Below, piece by piece: positions 1 to 6,993 of a DNA stretch of 24,809 nucleotides. The position numbers were made by a program, and so were the translations under genes. The stretch is from contig CAJUMQ010000029.1 of assembly GCA_910587035.1 (NCBI GenBank), forward strand, positions 1-24,809, in the 5' to 3' direction. Every line of letters starts with the position of its first letter. Position 1 is the first letter of the stretch. Under the pieces are notes generated by a model. It saw nothing but the letters and a program-made list of their open reading frames with translations. It was not told the DNA's origin and did not search any database. Origin of the DNA: an uncultured Desulfovibrio sp. GTDB lineage: Bacteria; Desulfobacterota; Desulfovibrionia; Desulfovibrionales; Desulfovibrionaceae.

Positions 1-24
1 CAGAGCCTTACAGGCGCATATGAA

Positions 25-55
25 GAACCACCGGCTATGCCGGTGGGTTCCTTTT
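25..55 (+). terminator. Rho-independent terminator, plus strand
   Basis: An inverted repeat of about 11 bp (GAACCACCGGC against GCCGGTGGGTTC, with one bulged G) closes a 3-nt loop and is followed by CTTTT. It probably ends a plus-strand gene lying to the left of the window. It also faces the end of the hydratase gene, which stops at 88 on the other strand, so it may work in both directions. The minus-strand side has no clear T-run. Confidence 0.65.
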
Positions 56-87
56 GTCTTGCAAAAAACGCTGGATTGGGACGCTTG

Positions 88-2424
88 CTAGCTCTCCCCA
101 TCCACTGCGCTGTTGTTATAATTGACAAGGCAGCCAGCCATGATGATCTCCCTTTCCTCCTTGCCAAGAGACTGTATTGATAGAGCAATCTGCTCGGACC
201 AGATTTTGGTTTTGTCCTCATTTGTGTGCAGCAGTGCCGCAAGCACTTCGGGATGCCCATTGGCCAGATAGGAGCGGATGTGGGGAATGATGATATAATC
301 ACCCACCTGAAGATCTTTTGATATTTCCGCCGGAACGATAAAGGGTATGATTCCCCAGTTGATCAGATTGGAGCGATAGCGTTTTGTGGCATATTCCACT
401 GCCATGTTTGCCCATCCGCCAAGCACCTTCTGGCAGGATGCCGCCTGTTCCCTGGCAGAGCCGTCTCCCGGCTTGAGCGCGAAAATCACGCTGCCCAGGC
501 CAATCTGACGAAGGGGGGCGGGGGCCCCAAGCAGCTGCGCGGCCACAGGCTGTTTGGCACACTGCGCTATGATGGCCTCCACTTTTTTCTGGAGAGTGGC
601 ATTGGCCGGGTTCTTTAACCGTTCGCGCTCCAGCTCCCGCACGGCTTTGGCTCTGGCGACATAGCCTGGATCCTTCCTTTCCAGCGTATGCTCCGCCAGT
701 TTTTCGGGATTGGAACGCAGAGATGATGTCTCTCCGGAAGGAATCAGCTCATCCGTGGTGGTCACCGGGTCTGTTATGACACTTGCCACCTCCAGTATGA
801 GATGTTCCGGCAATGGCTCAAAATGCGGCCAATCCTTGATGTTTGGGCCAAATACAAGCTCTGTGGCGGGTTGTGCCCTGCCAACCCCGTTATAAACACG
901 CCGTTCGTAGACATGGGGATTGAAATGATATTTCAGATCCGCCTTGAGATCCGGGGAGTCCCAGTCAAGGTCTGTGGCGGGGGTAATCCGGCCGCCATTG
1001 GCAGCGGAGGCGGCAATGGATCTGGCATCCATGAGCGCCACCGCGGCGATCTGTCCCTCTCCTGGTTTTGAGCCTTCGCGATTGGGGAAGTTGCGGGTCG
1101 TGTGCCGGATGGAAAGGGCGCCTGTGGAGGGCGTGTCACCGGCGCCAAAGCAGGGGCCGCAGAAAGCGGTTTTGACTATTGCGCCGAGAGTCATAAGTCT
1201 TTCTGTGGCGCCATTATTTATCAGGGCCGATGCCTGGGGAATGCTGGCGGGATACACGGCCAGGGTAAAGTCCTGGTTACTCCTGCTCCAGTCCTGCAAA
1301 ATTACGGAGGCCAAGGTTATATTTTCGAAAGTGCCCCCAGCGCAGCCGGCTATGATGCCCTGATCAGCAATTACGCCTCCATTTTTGATTTTGCGGCGCA
1401 AATCCAGGCTCTTGGCAGCCGGGCCAAAAAGTTTTGCCGCTTCGGCCTTAACACCCGCGAGCAGTTCATCCGCATGGGCATTGAATTCGCGGATTGTGTG
1501 CACATTGCCGGGATGGAATGGCAGAGCGATCATGGGTTCAATGGAGCCCAGATCGATTTTGATCATGCGGTCGTATAGGGCCGGCTCATCCAGCTTGAGC
1601 TCCCTGAAATCTTTTTCGCGACCATGAAGGGCCAGCCACTCCCTGGTTTTGTCATCTGTGGGCCAGATTGATGAAAGGCAGGCTGTTTCGGTGGTCATTA
1701 CGTCAATGCCGCAACGGAAGTCCATGGACAGGCAGGCTATGCCTGGCCCCATGAATTCAACTATGCTGTTTTTCACAAAACCTTTCTCAAAGACTTCGCC
1801 AATAAGAGCCAGGGCAATGTCCTGAGGGCCAACTCCTGGCTGGGGTTGACCCTCCAGCCAGATTGCCACCACCTGTGGTCTGGTCAGGTCCCATGTCTTC
1901 CCCAGCAGCTGTCGCACCAGCTCAGGGCCGCCCTCGCCAACTCCCAGGGCGCCCAGGGCGCCATAACGGGTATGGCTGTCCGAGCCCAGTAGCATCTGGC
2001 CACAGCCTGCCATCATCTCCCGCATATACTGGTGCAGAACAGCCACATGGGCTGGCACAAATATGCCGCCATATTTTTTTGCAGCGGTAAGGCCAAAAAC
2101 ATGATCGTCCTCATTGATTGTGCCGCCAACAGCGCAAAGGCTGTTGTGGCAGTTTGTGAGGACATAGGGCATGGGGAAAGCCTTGAGTCCGGAAGCGCGC
2201 GCATTCTGGATGATGCCCACATAGGTGATGTCGTGGGAGGCCAGTGTGTCAAAGGATATTTTTATATTTTGGCCATCGCCCTGTGTATTATGGTCTGCAA
2301 GAATGCGCCAGCTCAGTGTGGCATCCTTTGCTTTTGCCAGATTGATGCCAGATGCACCGGCCTCTTCGGTCGACATAATCCTGTCATTGGCAATAACCAT
2401 CTGTTGATCATATAGCTGAATCAT
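88..2424 (-). CDS. Aconitase-family hydratase (YbhJ-like)
   Basis: This 778-residue protein belongs to the aconitase/dehydratase superfamily and is predicted to be a cytosolic 4Fe-4S hydro-lyase. The three cluster cysteines are visible as C361 in GCAGG and C422 and C425 in CGPC. The substrate-binding motifs SDSHTRYG (148-155) and TRNFPNREG (443-451) are also present. A C-terminal swivel domain follows, with a GWANMA..Y...YRSNLINWG stretch near 685-710. The length and layout resemble E. coli YbhJ and related hydratases of Desulfovibrio rather than AcnB, which is longer and differently ordered. The natural substrate is unknown; it could be the organism's citrate-isomerising enzyme or act on a related hydroxyacid. 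The start is supported by AAAGGAG about 10 nt upstream. The ATG overlaps the stop of a small upstream ORF as ATGA. The family is secure; the specific reaction is not. Confidence 0.88.
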   Translation of the reverse strand: MIQLYDQQMVIANDRIMSTEEAGASGINLAKAKDATLSWRILADHNTQGDGQNIKISFDTLASHDITYVGIIQNARASGLKAFPMPYVLTNCHNSLCAVGGTINEDDHVFGLTAAKKYGGIFVPAHVAVLHQYMREMMAGCGQMLLGSDSHTRYGALGALGVGEGGPELVRQLLGKTWDLTRPQVVAIWLEGQPQPGVGPQDIALALIGEVFEKGFVKNSIVEFMGPGIACLSMDFRCGIDVMTTETACLSSIWPTDDKTREWLALHGREKDFRELKLDEPALYDRMIKIDLGSIEPMIALPFHPGNVHTIREFNAHADELLAGVKAEAAKLFGPAAKSLDLRRKIKNGGVIADQGIIAGCAGGTFENITLASVILQDWSRSNQDFTLAVYPASIPQASALINNGATERLMTLGAIVKTAFCGPCFGAGDTPSTGALSIRHTTRNFPNREGSKPGEGQIAAVALMDARSIAASAANGGRITPATDLDWDSPDLKADLKYHFNPHVYERRVYNGVGRAQPATELVFGPNIKDWPHFEPLPEHLILEVASVITDPVTTTDELIPSGETSSLRSNPEKLAEHTLERKDPGYVARAKAVRELERERLKNPANATLQKKVEAIIAQCAKQPVAAQLLGAPAPLRQIGLGSVIFALKPGDGSAREQAASCQKVLGGWANMAVEYATKRYRSNLINWGIIPFIVPAEISKDLQVGDYIIIPHIRSYLANGHPEVLAALLHTNEDKTKIWSEQIALSIQSLGKEEREIIMAGCLVNYNNSAVDGES

Positions 2425-2648
2425 TGGGGCTGGTCTCCTTTGCTGGCTTTTTTTATGACAGATATCCAGTTGAAATTGTCCATGGTTATTTTGTACGCCC
2501 CTGTATCGCCGGGGTGGGATGTCATCCGCCTGTTTTCAATGGGCGGGGATGCATATAATATGTGCGCCCGTTCTGGCATTAAAGTGGTCATGCGGGCAAT
2601 AAAATTTTCAGGCAAAATCTGAACTTCAGCTACCAAATAGCAGGGCAT
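2421..2648 (-). CDS. Hypothetical 75-residue protein (doubtful)
   Basis: This small ORF fills most of the 230-bp gap between ispDF and the hydratase gene. It begins 6 nt after the ispDF stop and ends in an ATGA overlap with the hydratase start, an arrangement typical of translationally coupled genes. Against it, there is no Shine-Dalgarno sequence before the first ATG, and I recognise no domain. The product would be slightly basic with no membrane segment or cysteine cluster; a later ATG at residue 20 is an alternative start. A 60-residue ORF on the opposite strand covers the same DNA, so chance coding is possible. I give it only moderate weight, based on position and overlap. Confidence 0.35.
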   Translation of the reverse strand: MPCYLVAEVQILPENFIARMTTLMPERAHILYASPPIENRRMTSHPGDTGAYKITMDNFNWISVIKKASKGDQPQ

Positions 2649-2654
2649 GAATGT

Positions 2655-3887
2655 TCAGGCATCCATGCGGACCCCATGATCCGTGATGCGCAGTGCCGAG
2701 ACCATGGCGCAGGCCTTTATGCCCTCAAGCCTGCCGGTAAAACCCATGCGCTCCTCTGTGGTGGCCTTGAAGTTGACATGGGCTGGATCTATGTCAAGCA
2801 GCCTTGCGATGTTGTTTTTAATTTCCCTGGCATAGGGGCGCATGACCGGTTTTTGGGCTATGAGCGTAAGATCCGCATGGCAGATGACAATGCCGGCATT
2901 CTTGGCCATGGTCAGAACCTGATCAAGGAGAATGACCGATGCTATGCCATCATATGCCGGATCGGAGTCGGGAAAATGGGAGCCTATATCGCCAAGACAG
3001 GCGCAGCCAAGAATGGCGTCCATCAGGGCATGCAGGAGGACGTCGCCATCTGAATGGGCCACTATTTCATATTGGCAGGGGATTGCGATGCCGCCTATTT
3101 TCAGTGGTCTGCCCGTGCCAAACCTGTGGGCGTCATAGCCAAAGCCATTGCAGGGCAGGGCAGTGACCTGCTGCTCATCCTTAAGCAGCCGCAAATCAGC
3201 AGGGCCTGTGATTTTTACGTTTTCCACATCACCTGGCACTATCCGCACCTTTTTACCAGAACTTTCCAGAAGGGATGCATCATCTGTTGCTTGCATGCCG
3301 GATATCTCGGCCAGCGCATGAGCCTGCGCAAGTGCCGCTGTTTCAAATATCTGCGGCGTCTGCACGGCCCTAAGCCGCTCCCTGGGCAATGTGCCACCAG
3401 CCATCTCGGGGCAGCCCCCGGCTGTCATCCTTATGGTATCCACCACCTCAAGGCCGGGAATGGCGCCAGACCAGGGCTCGTGTACAGCCTCGCACAAGCG
3501 CCAGACAAGTTCTGTGCGTAAAAATGGCCGGGCAGCATCATGCACAGCCACAAGAGGAAAATCCGCTGGAACAGTGCCCAGGCCGAGGCGGACAGAATCC
3601 TGTCTTTGCACCCCTCCGGCGGTTATTATCCAGGGAATACCGGGATTCTCGGTCTGCAGCAGATTTTCCATAACATTTCGGTCGGATTCGGCCATGTCCG
3701 CAGGTGTCACTATGGTGATGCCCTGAACAAGGGAGCAGCGCGCAAGGGCGCGCACGGAGTGCCAGTAGAGAGGGACCCCCCGCCAGGGCAGAAACTGTTT
3801 TGGCCGGGAATCGACAAAAGGAGCCAGACGGCTGCCAGTCCCCGCGGCCACAAGAATGGCCCAAACCTTGCGGGGGGTGCCTTTCAT
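2655..3887 (-). CDS. ispDF: Bifunctional IspD/IspF isoprenoid enzyme
   Basis: This 410-residue fusion carries out two steps of the methylerythritol phosphate pathway. The N-terminal part (about 1-240) is the 2-C-methyl-D-erythritol 4-phosphate cytidylyltransferase. It shows the nucleotide-binding start ILVAAGTGSR (11-20), RPKQFLPW (28-35) and VHDAARP (115-121). The C-terminal part (about 245-410) is the 2-C-methyl-D-erythritol 2,4-cyclodiphosphate synthase. Its zinc ligands D252 and H254 lie in YDAH, H286 in LLHAL, and it has the HSDGD loop at 278-282. Fused IspDF is common in alpha-, delta- and epsilonproteobacteria. The ATG lies about 8 nt after the apparent 3' end of rnpB on the same strand. 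No Shine-Dalgarno sequence is visible, because the upstream bases belong to the RNase P RNA end. IspD motifs begin at residue 9, so no later start is possible. Confidence 0.95.
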   Translation of the reverse strand: MKGTPRKVWAILVAAGTGSRLAPFVDSRPKQFLPWRGVPLYWHSVRALARCSLVQGITIVTPADMAESDRNVMENLLQTENPGIPWIITAGGVQRQDSVRLGLGTVPADFPLVAVHDAARPFLRTELVWRLCEAVHEPWSGAIPGLEVVDTIRMTAGGCPEMAGGTLPRERLRAVQTPQIFETAALAQAHALAEISGMQATDDASLLESSGKKVRIVPGDVENVKITGPADLRLLKDEQQVTALPCNGFGYDAHRFGTGRPLKIGGIAIPCQYEIVAHSDGDVLLHALMDAILGCACLGDIGSHFPDSDPAYDGIASVILLDQVLTMAKNAGIVICHADLTLIAQKPVMRPYAREIKNNIARLLDIDPAHVNFKATTEERMGFTGRLEGIKACAMVSALRITDHGVRMDA

Positions 3888-3894
3888 TGATTAT

Positions 3895-4240
3895 TGGGAG
3901 CCGGACTGTAAGCCGGGTTCTGTACTGTTTTCACAGCGACCATCATTCCTCTGGGAGCGCGATTGCCCGCGCCCTCTTGCAACCTACCCGGAAGAATTGG
4001 CCGGGCCGGCCTCCTTCCCTACTTGGTCTTGCTCCGAACGGGGCATGCCTTGCGCGTCATGTCACCATGGCGCCGGTGGGCTCTTACCCCACCTTTTCAC
4101 CCTTACCGGCTATGCCGGCGGTATGTTTCTGTGGCGCTTTCCAGGGGTCGCCCCCTCTGGATGTTATCCAGCGTCCCGCCCTGTGGAGCCCGGACTTTCC
4201 TCCACGGCGTTTGCCGCGGCGATGGTCCGTCCGCCTCCCA
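3895..4240 (-). ncRNA. rnpB: RNase P RNA (bacterial type A)
   Basis: Read on the minus strand, this roughly 345-nt region has the hallmark sequences of bacterial RNase P RNA. Near the 5' end is GAGGAAAGTCCGGGCTCC (about 4189-4206). In the middle is GGGTGAAAAGGTGGGGTAAG (about 4084-4103) followed by GAGCCCACCG. At the 3' end is ACAGAACCCGGCTTACAG, followed by a closing CCGGCTCCC that pairs with the 5' GGGAGGCGG. RNase P removes the 5' leaders of tRNA precursors. The ends are set by helix P1 and are good to a few bases. No terminator separates the 3' end from ispDF, so the primary transcript probably runs on and the RNA is trimmed. Confidence 0.96.
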
Positions 4241-4248
4241 ATATTTTA

Positions 4249-4260
4249 TGGCATATGCCA
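4249..4260. promoter_or_regulatory. Perfect palindrome just upstream of rnpB
   Basis: TGGCATATGCCA is a perfect 12-bp palindrome. It ends 9 nt before the first base of rnpB and abuts a TAAAAT that would serve as a -10 box. An extended -10-like TGGTACAAT lies about 20 nt further upstream. The palindrome could be a protein-binding site or simply part of the promoter; its function is unknown. Confidence 0.3.
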
Positions 4261-4301
4261 GTTGAAATTGTACCAATATCAACCATGCAGTCCGATGCTT
4301 C

Positions 4302-4323
4302 ACAGCAAAAAACGTTTTGCTGT
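4302..4323 (-). terminator. Hairpin after the zinc-ribbon gene
   Basis: A 9-bp perfect stem (ACAGCAAAA against TTTTGCTGT, 4-nt loop) sits 3 nt after the stop codon of the zinc-ribbon gene and before the rnpB promoter region. There is no T-tract beyond the stem, although the descending arm itself carries four to six T. It may be a weak terminator separating the purQ-nif3-zinc-ribbon operon from rnpB. Confidence 0.4.
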
Positions 4324-4326
4324 TCG

Positions 4327-5178
4327 CTATTGGCCTTCCTCATTTTTAAGATTTTCAGGACTGGCATCGCCGTCTTCATCAGCGGCTTCATCAGGGGTCC
4401 GGGAGGCTTCCGGCTTTGGCAGTGTGCTGTTTTGCCTGATATCCTCCGGCATCTCAAAGTGTTGATCCCAGAAAATAAGCCTCTGGCAATTGGGGCAGTT
4501 CAGAATTTGCTGCCCTGTCTGCAACTCAATGAAAGTCTGGGGCGGAATGGCGATATGGCAGCCGGAGCAGATGCCATCCTGCACATCCACCACCACCGGA
4601 TGATCAAGACGTTTGCGAATGAACTCGTAACGCATGAATATTTCATGCTTGATGGATTTGCTTGCCTCGGTCCGCCTGTCATTCAGGCGCTCAAGCTCGG
4701 CATTTGCCGCATCGATGGTGGACTGCAGACTGGAGCGCTTGCTCTCCAGCTCATCTTTGAGCACATTGTAATCCTTGTCAATTTCCGCCAGAATGTCATT
4801 CTGTGTCTGCAATTCCTCAAAGATGGTGGTTTTTTCAGCCTCCCTGTTGCGGTTGGATTTCTCCATATTGTCCATTTCGCGCAGCATTGCCTGATACTCG
4901 CGGCTGTTGCCAACCTGCATCAGCTTGTTCTTGCTTTTTTTGATGCGTTCAGCATCATCATCAATTTCCGCCGAAACCCGCTTTTGCTGCTCCTGCAGAT
5001 GGGTCAGCTTGTCCAGCACATGATTGCGGCGGCCATCCATGGCCCTAAATTTTTCCTCAAGCTCGCCAAGATCGCGCGGTGCGAATTCCAGTTTTTGGCG
5101 GACAGAGTGGATTATGTCGTCAACTCTTTGCAATTCCACAAGTTTTTGCAACTGTTCCAGATACCGCGCCTCACTCAT
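4327..5178 (-). CDS. Coiled-coil C4 zinc-ribbon protein
   Basis: This 283-residue protein has a long, charged, alpha-helical hairpin (about 1-195) followed by a zinc ribbon with C204 and C207 in CSGC and C228 and C231 in CPNC. A low-complexity acidic tail follows (about 250-283). This is the zf-RING_7/COG1579 layout found in chlamydial CT398 (CdsZ) and Helicobacter HP0958 (FlgZ). HP0958 binds sigma-54 and flagellin mRNA, and CT398 has been reported to interact with sigma-54. The function here is unproven, but rpoN is in the same window, about 3.6 kb away on the other strand. The gene overlaps the nif3 stop by 8 nt (ATGAGTGA), so the two are likely translated together. Family assignment is confident; the role is inferred from relatives. 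Confidence 0.85.
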   Translation of the reverse strand: MSEARYLEQLQKLVELQRVDDIIHSVRQKLEFAPRDLGELEEKFRAMDGRRNHVLDKLTHLQEQQKRVSAEIDDDAERIKKSKNKLMQVGNSREYQAMLREMDNMEKSNRNREAEKTTIFEELQTQNDILAEIDKDYNVLKDELESKRSSLQSTIDAANAELERLNDRRTEASKSIKHEIFMRYEFIRKRLDHPVVVDVQDGICSGCHIAIPPQTFIELQTGQQILNCPNCQRLIFWDQHFEMPEDIRQNSTLPKPEASRTPDEAADEDGDASPENLKNEEGQ

Positions 5179-5971
5179 TCGTCATCTCCCTTTTGCCCGC
5201 TATTGTCCTGAAAGGCGAACTCGTGGGCACAAAAATTATTTCCATTTTCGGCAATTCCTCCCCCAGAAGCAGGGCGAAGTGCCGCATCATTTTTTCCTCA
5301 AGACTGTGGTGGCCAACATCCAGCACCGGCAGTGGCGTATCCAGGGCGGTATGATATTTTATATCCCCTGTTATATACAGGTTGGCTCCGAGCCCGGCGG
5401 CAAGCTGCATGAGGGAGCCACCGGAACCGCCGCAAAATGCGATTCTCTCAATGCGCCTGGCAGGCGCAGGCCCGCAAAGTTGCGCCTCGCGAATACCCGC
5501 AAGCTCCATTATCCGGTCGATACATGTAGCCGCTGGCTCGGATTCCGGCAGATCGCCACAAGCGCCATAACCGCGCAATGGCTCCGTGCCAACATGCTCC
5601 AGCACCTGCAGATTGCGCAGGTCAAGCGCCCTGGCAAGCCACCCGGCCGGCCCGGGAATATTCACATCCAGCGATGTGTGGGCCGCATAGAGAGGCAGAT
5701 TGGCAGCCAGCAGCAGCGCAAGGCATTCCCTCCAGGCATCCAGTCTGTCTGGCAGTCTGGGCTCAAGCGCCAGGGGATGATGCGCCAGGAGAAAATCAGC
5801 GCCGGCAGCCAGCGCCGCTTTTATTGATCGCGGCGTGGCATCGAGCATCACAGCCATTCGGAAAACTTCTGTACGTGTGGAAGCGACCTGCAGGCCGGAT
5901 TTATCCCAGGCTGCTGCAAGGGCGGGATTGGCTGTTTTTTCTATGGCTGCCACAACATCCGTAACAAGCAT
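5171..5971 (-). CDS. NIF3/DUF34-family dinuclear metal protein
   Basis: This 266-residue protein matches the NIF3 (YbgI/YqfO) family, which forms toroidal hexamers with a dinuclear metal site. Visible motifs are WDKSGLQV near residue 22, the metal ligands in AHHP (63-66), HTSLD with H98 and D102, GDIKYH, and DVGHHSLEEK near the C-terminus. The length matches the short form without the inserted PII-like domain. Proposed roles include GTP cyclohydrolase 1 type 2 annotations and metal or cofactor handling, but none is settled. A strong AGGAGGTGAT lies about 10 nt before the ATG. Pairing with a zinc-ribbon protein is a recurrent arrangement in bacteria as I recall it, and here the two overlap. 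The gene starts 21 nt after purQ. Confidence 0.9.
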   Translation of the reverse strand: MLVTDVVAAIEKTANPALAAAWDKSGLQVASTRTEVFRMAVMLDATPRSIKAALAAGADFLLAHHPLALEPRLPDRLDAWRECLALLLAANLPLYAAHTSLDVNIPGPAGWLARALDLRNLQVLEHVGTEPLRGYGACGDLPESEPAATCIDRIMELAGIREAQLCGPAPARRIERIAFCGGSGGSLMQLAAGLGANLYITGDIKYHTALDTPLPVLDVGHHSLEEKMMRHFALLLGEELPKMEIIFVPTSSPFRTIAGKREMTNE

Positions 5972-5992
5972 GCTGCCATCACCTCCTGCGTG

Positions 5993-6805
5993 TCAGGCCT
6001 GCTCACCGCGCAGATAACGGACCGCGTTCACAAAAAGAAGGGTTCCGGGCGCATTCACCTCCCCTCTTGTCCAGCCAGGATGATTGGTGACATGATGGAA
6101 GGCTTCAGGATGGGGCATGAGACCGAGCACATGGCCGGAGGAATCACAAAGGCCGGCAATTCCCAGAGGTGAGCCATTGGGATTGTCCGGATAATTCATG
6201 CTTGGCAGTCCGCTTTTGGGATCCACATATTGCAGGGCGATGAGATCTTCCGCCTCAATTTTTTTCAGCACATCTGCATCTGCAACCACTTTGCCCTCAC
6301 CATGGCGCACGGGCATGATCATGGGGGGCAGATTGCGTGTAAAAACGCAGGGGGAGGCTGGATTGGCTTTCAGATGCACCCAGCGATCTTCAAATCGGCC
6401 GGAATCATTATGTCCCAGCGATACGAGCCTCTCAAACTGCATGCCCCTTAAGCCGGGAAGAATGCCAAGTTTGACCAGAAGCTGAAAGCCGTTACAGATT
6501 CCAAGCAGCAGGCCGCCATTATCGAGGAATTCCCAAAGGCTGTCCAGCATGGGCCGTCCGGAGGCATCCCTGGCGAAACGCCAGCGCACAGCGCCGGTCT
6601 GTGCCGCCCCAAGGTCATCGCCATCCATGAATCCGCCGGGAAAGATCACAAAACCATAATCTGCCAGTTTGCATCTGCCACCCAGAAGATCGGAAAAATG
6701 GACAATATCAACCTTGTCCGAGCCGGCAAGACGGGCTGTGTGGGCCGTTTCAAGATGGGAGTTGGTGCCATATCCCGTGATGACAAGGGTGTGTACCGGC
6801 GGCAA
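5993..6805 (-). CDS. purQ: Phosphoribosylformylglycinamidine synthase, glutaminase subunit
   Basis: PurQ supplies ammonia from glutamine to the FGAM synthase complex in step four of purine synthesis. The class I glutaminase residues are visible: the nucleophile C104 in GICNGFQLL, and H232 and E234 in MPHPEAFHH. An oxyanion-type PGGF lies at 56-59. I choose the TTG start at 6805, giving 270 residues, because GAGGAG lies 6 nt before it and the conserved HTLVITGYGTN begins at residue 5. An in-frame TTG at 6838 would add 11 residues but has no ribosome site. At 270 residues it is longer than the usual 220-230 of Gram-positive PurQ, with extra sequence around 120-210. No purS or purL is present in the window. 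It probably leads an operon with nif3 and the zinc-ribbon gene. Confidence 0.9.
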   Translation of the reverse strand: MPPVHTLVITGYGTNSHLETAHTARLAGSDKVDIVHFSDLLGGRCKLADYGFVIFPGGFMDGDDLGAAQTGAVRWRFARDASGRPMLDSLWEFLDNGGLLLGICNGFQLLVKLGILPGLRGMQFERLVSLGHNDSGRFEDRWVHLKANPASPCVFTRNLPPMIMPVRHGEGKVVADADVLKKIEAEDLIALQYVDPKSGLPSMNYPDNPNGSPLGIAGLCDSSGHVLGLMPHPEAFHHVTNHPGWTRGEVNAPGTLLFVNAVRYLRGEQA

Positions 6806-6874
6806 GTGAATCTCCTCTGCAAAATGTCCATGGCGCAATCAGAAAGCAAAAACATCAAAAATTGAGTGGGAAAA

Positions 6875-6903
6875 AAATTAACACATGCCGCCATGCAGGT
6901 CAA
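6875..6903 (-). promoter_or_regulatory. Candidate sigma-70 promoter for purQ
   Basis: On the minus strand, TTGACC (6903-6898) is followed by a 17-bp spacer and TAATTT (6880-6875), which carries an upstream TG as in extended -10 promoters. It lies about 70 nt before the chosen purQ start. The -35 element is a 5/6 match; the -10 is weak. Confidence 0.4.
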
Positions 6904-6927
6904 TGCGGATAAATTGCGGGGAAGACT

Positions 6928-6941
6928 CGCAAAATTTTGCG
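6928..6941. promoter_or_regulatory. Palindromic operator candidate between purQ and pyrG
   Basis: CGCAAAATTTTGCG is a perfect 14-bp palindrome in the 188-bp divergent spacer, 53 nt before the pyrG start and about 25 nt upstream of the purQ -35 element. Twelve of its 14 bases match the centre of the E. coli PurR box (ACGCAAACGTTTGCGT). The exception is the central CG, here AT. LacI-family repressors normally need that central CG step, so a different regulator may bind it. Confidence 0.4.
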
Positions 6942-6993
6942 GACGGGATTATTATTGCGAATGTTGACAGGACAAGCAATGGAGAGCGTTTGC

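Noticed and set aside
3856..5211. A 451-codon plus-strand ORF across rnpB and the zinc-ribbon gene
   Set aside because: It is a shadow: rnpB and the zinc-ribbon gene on the other strand explain the sequence fully.
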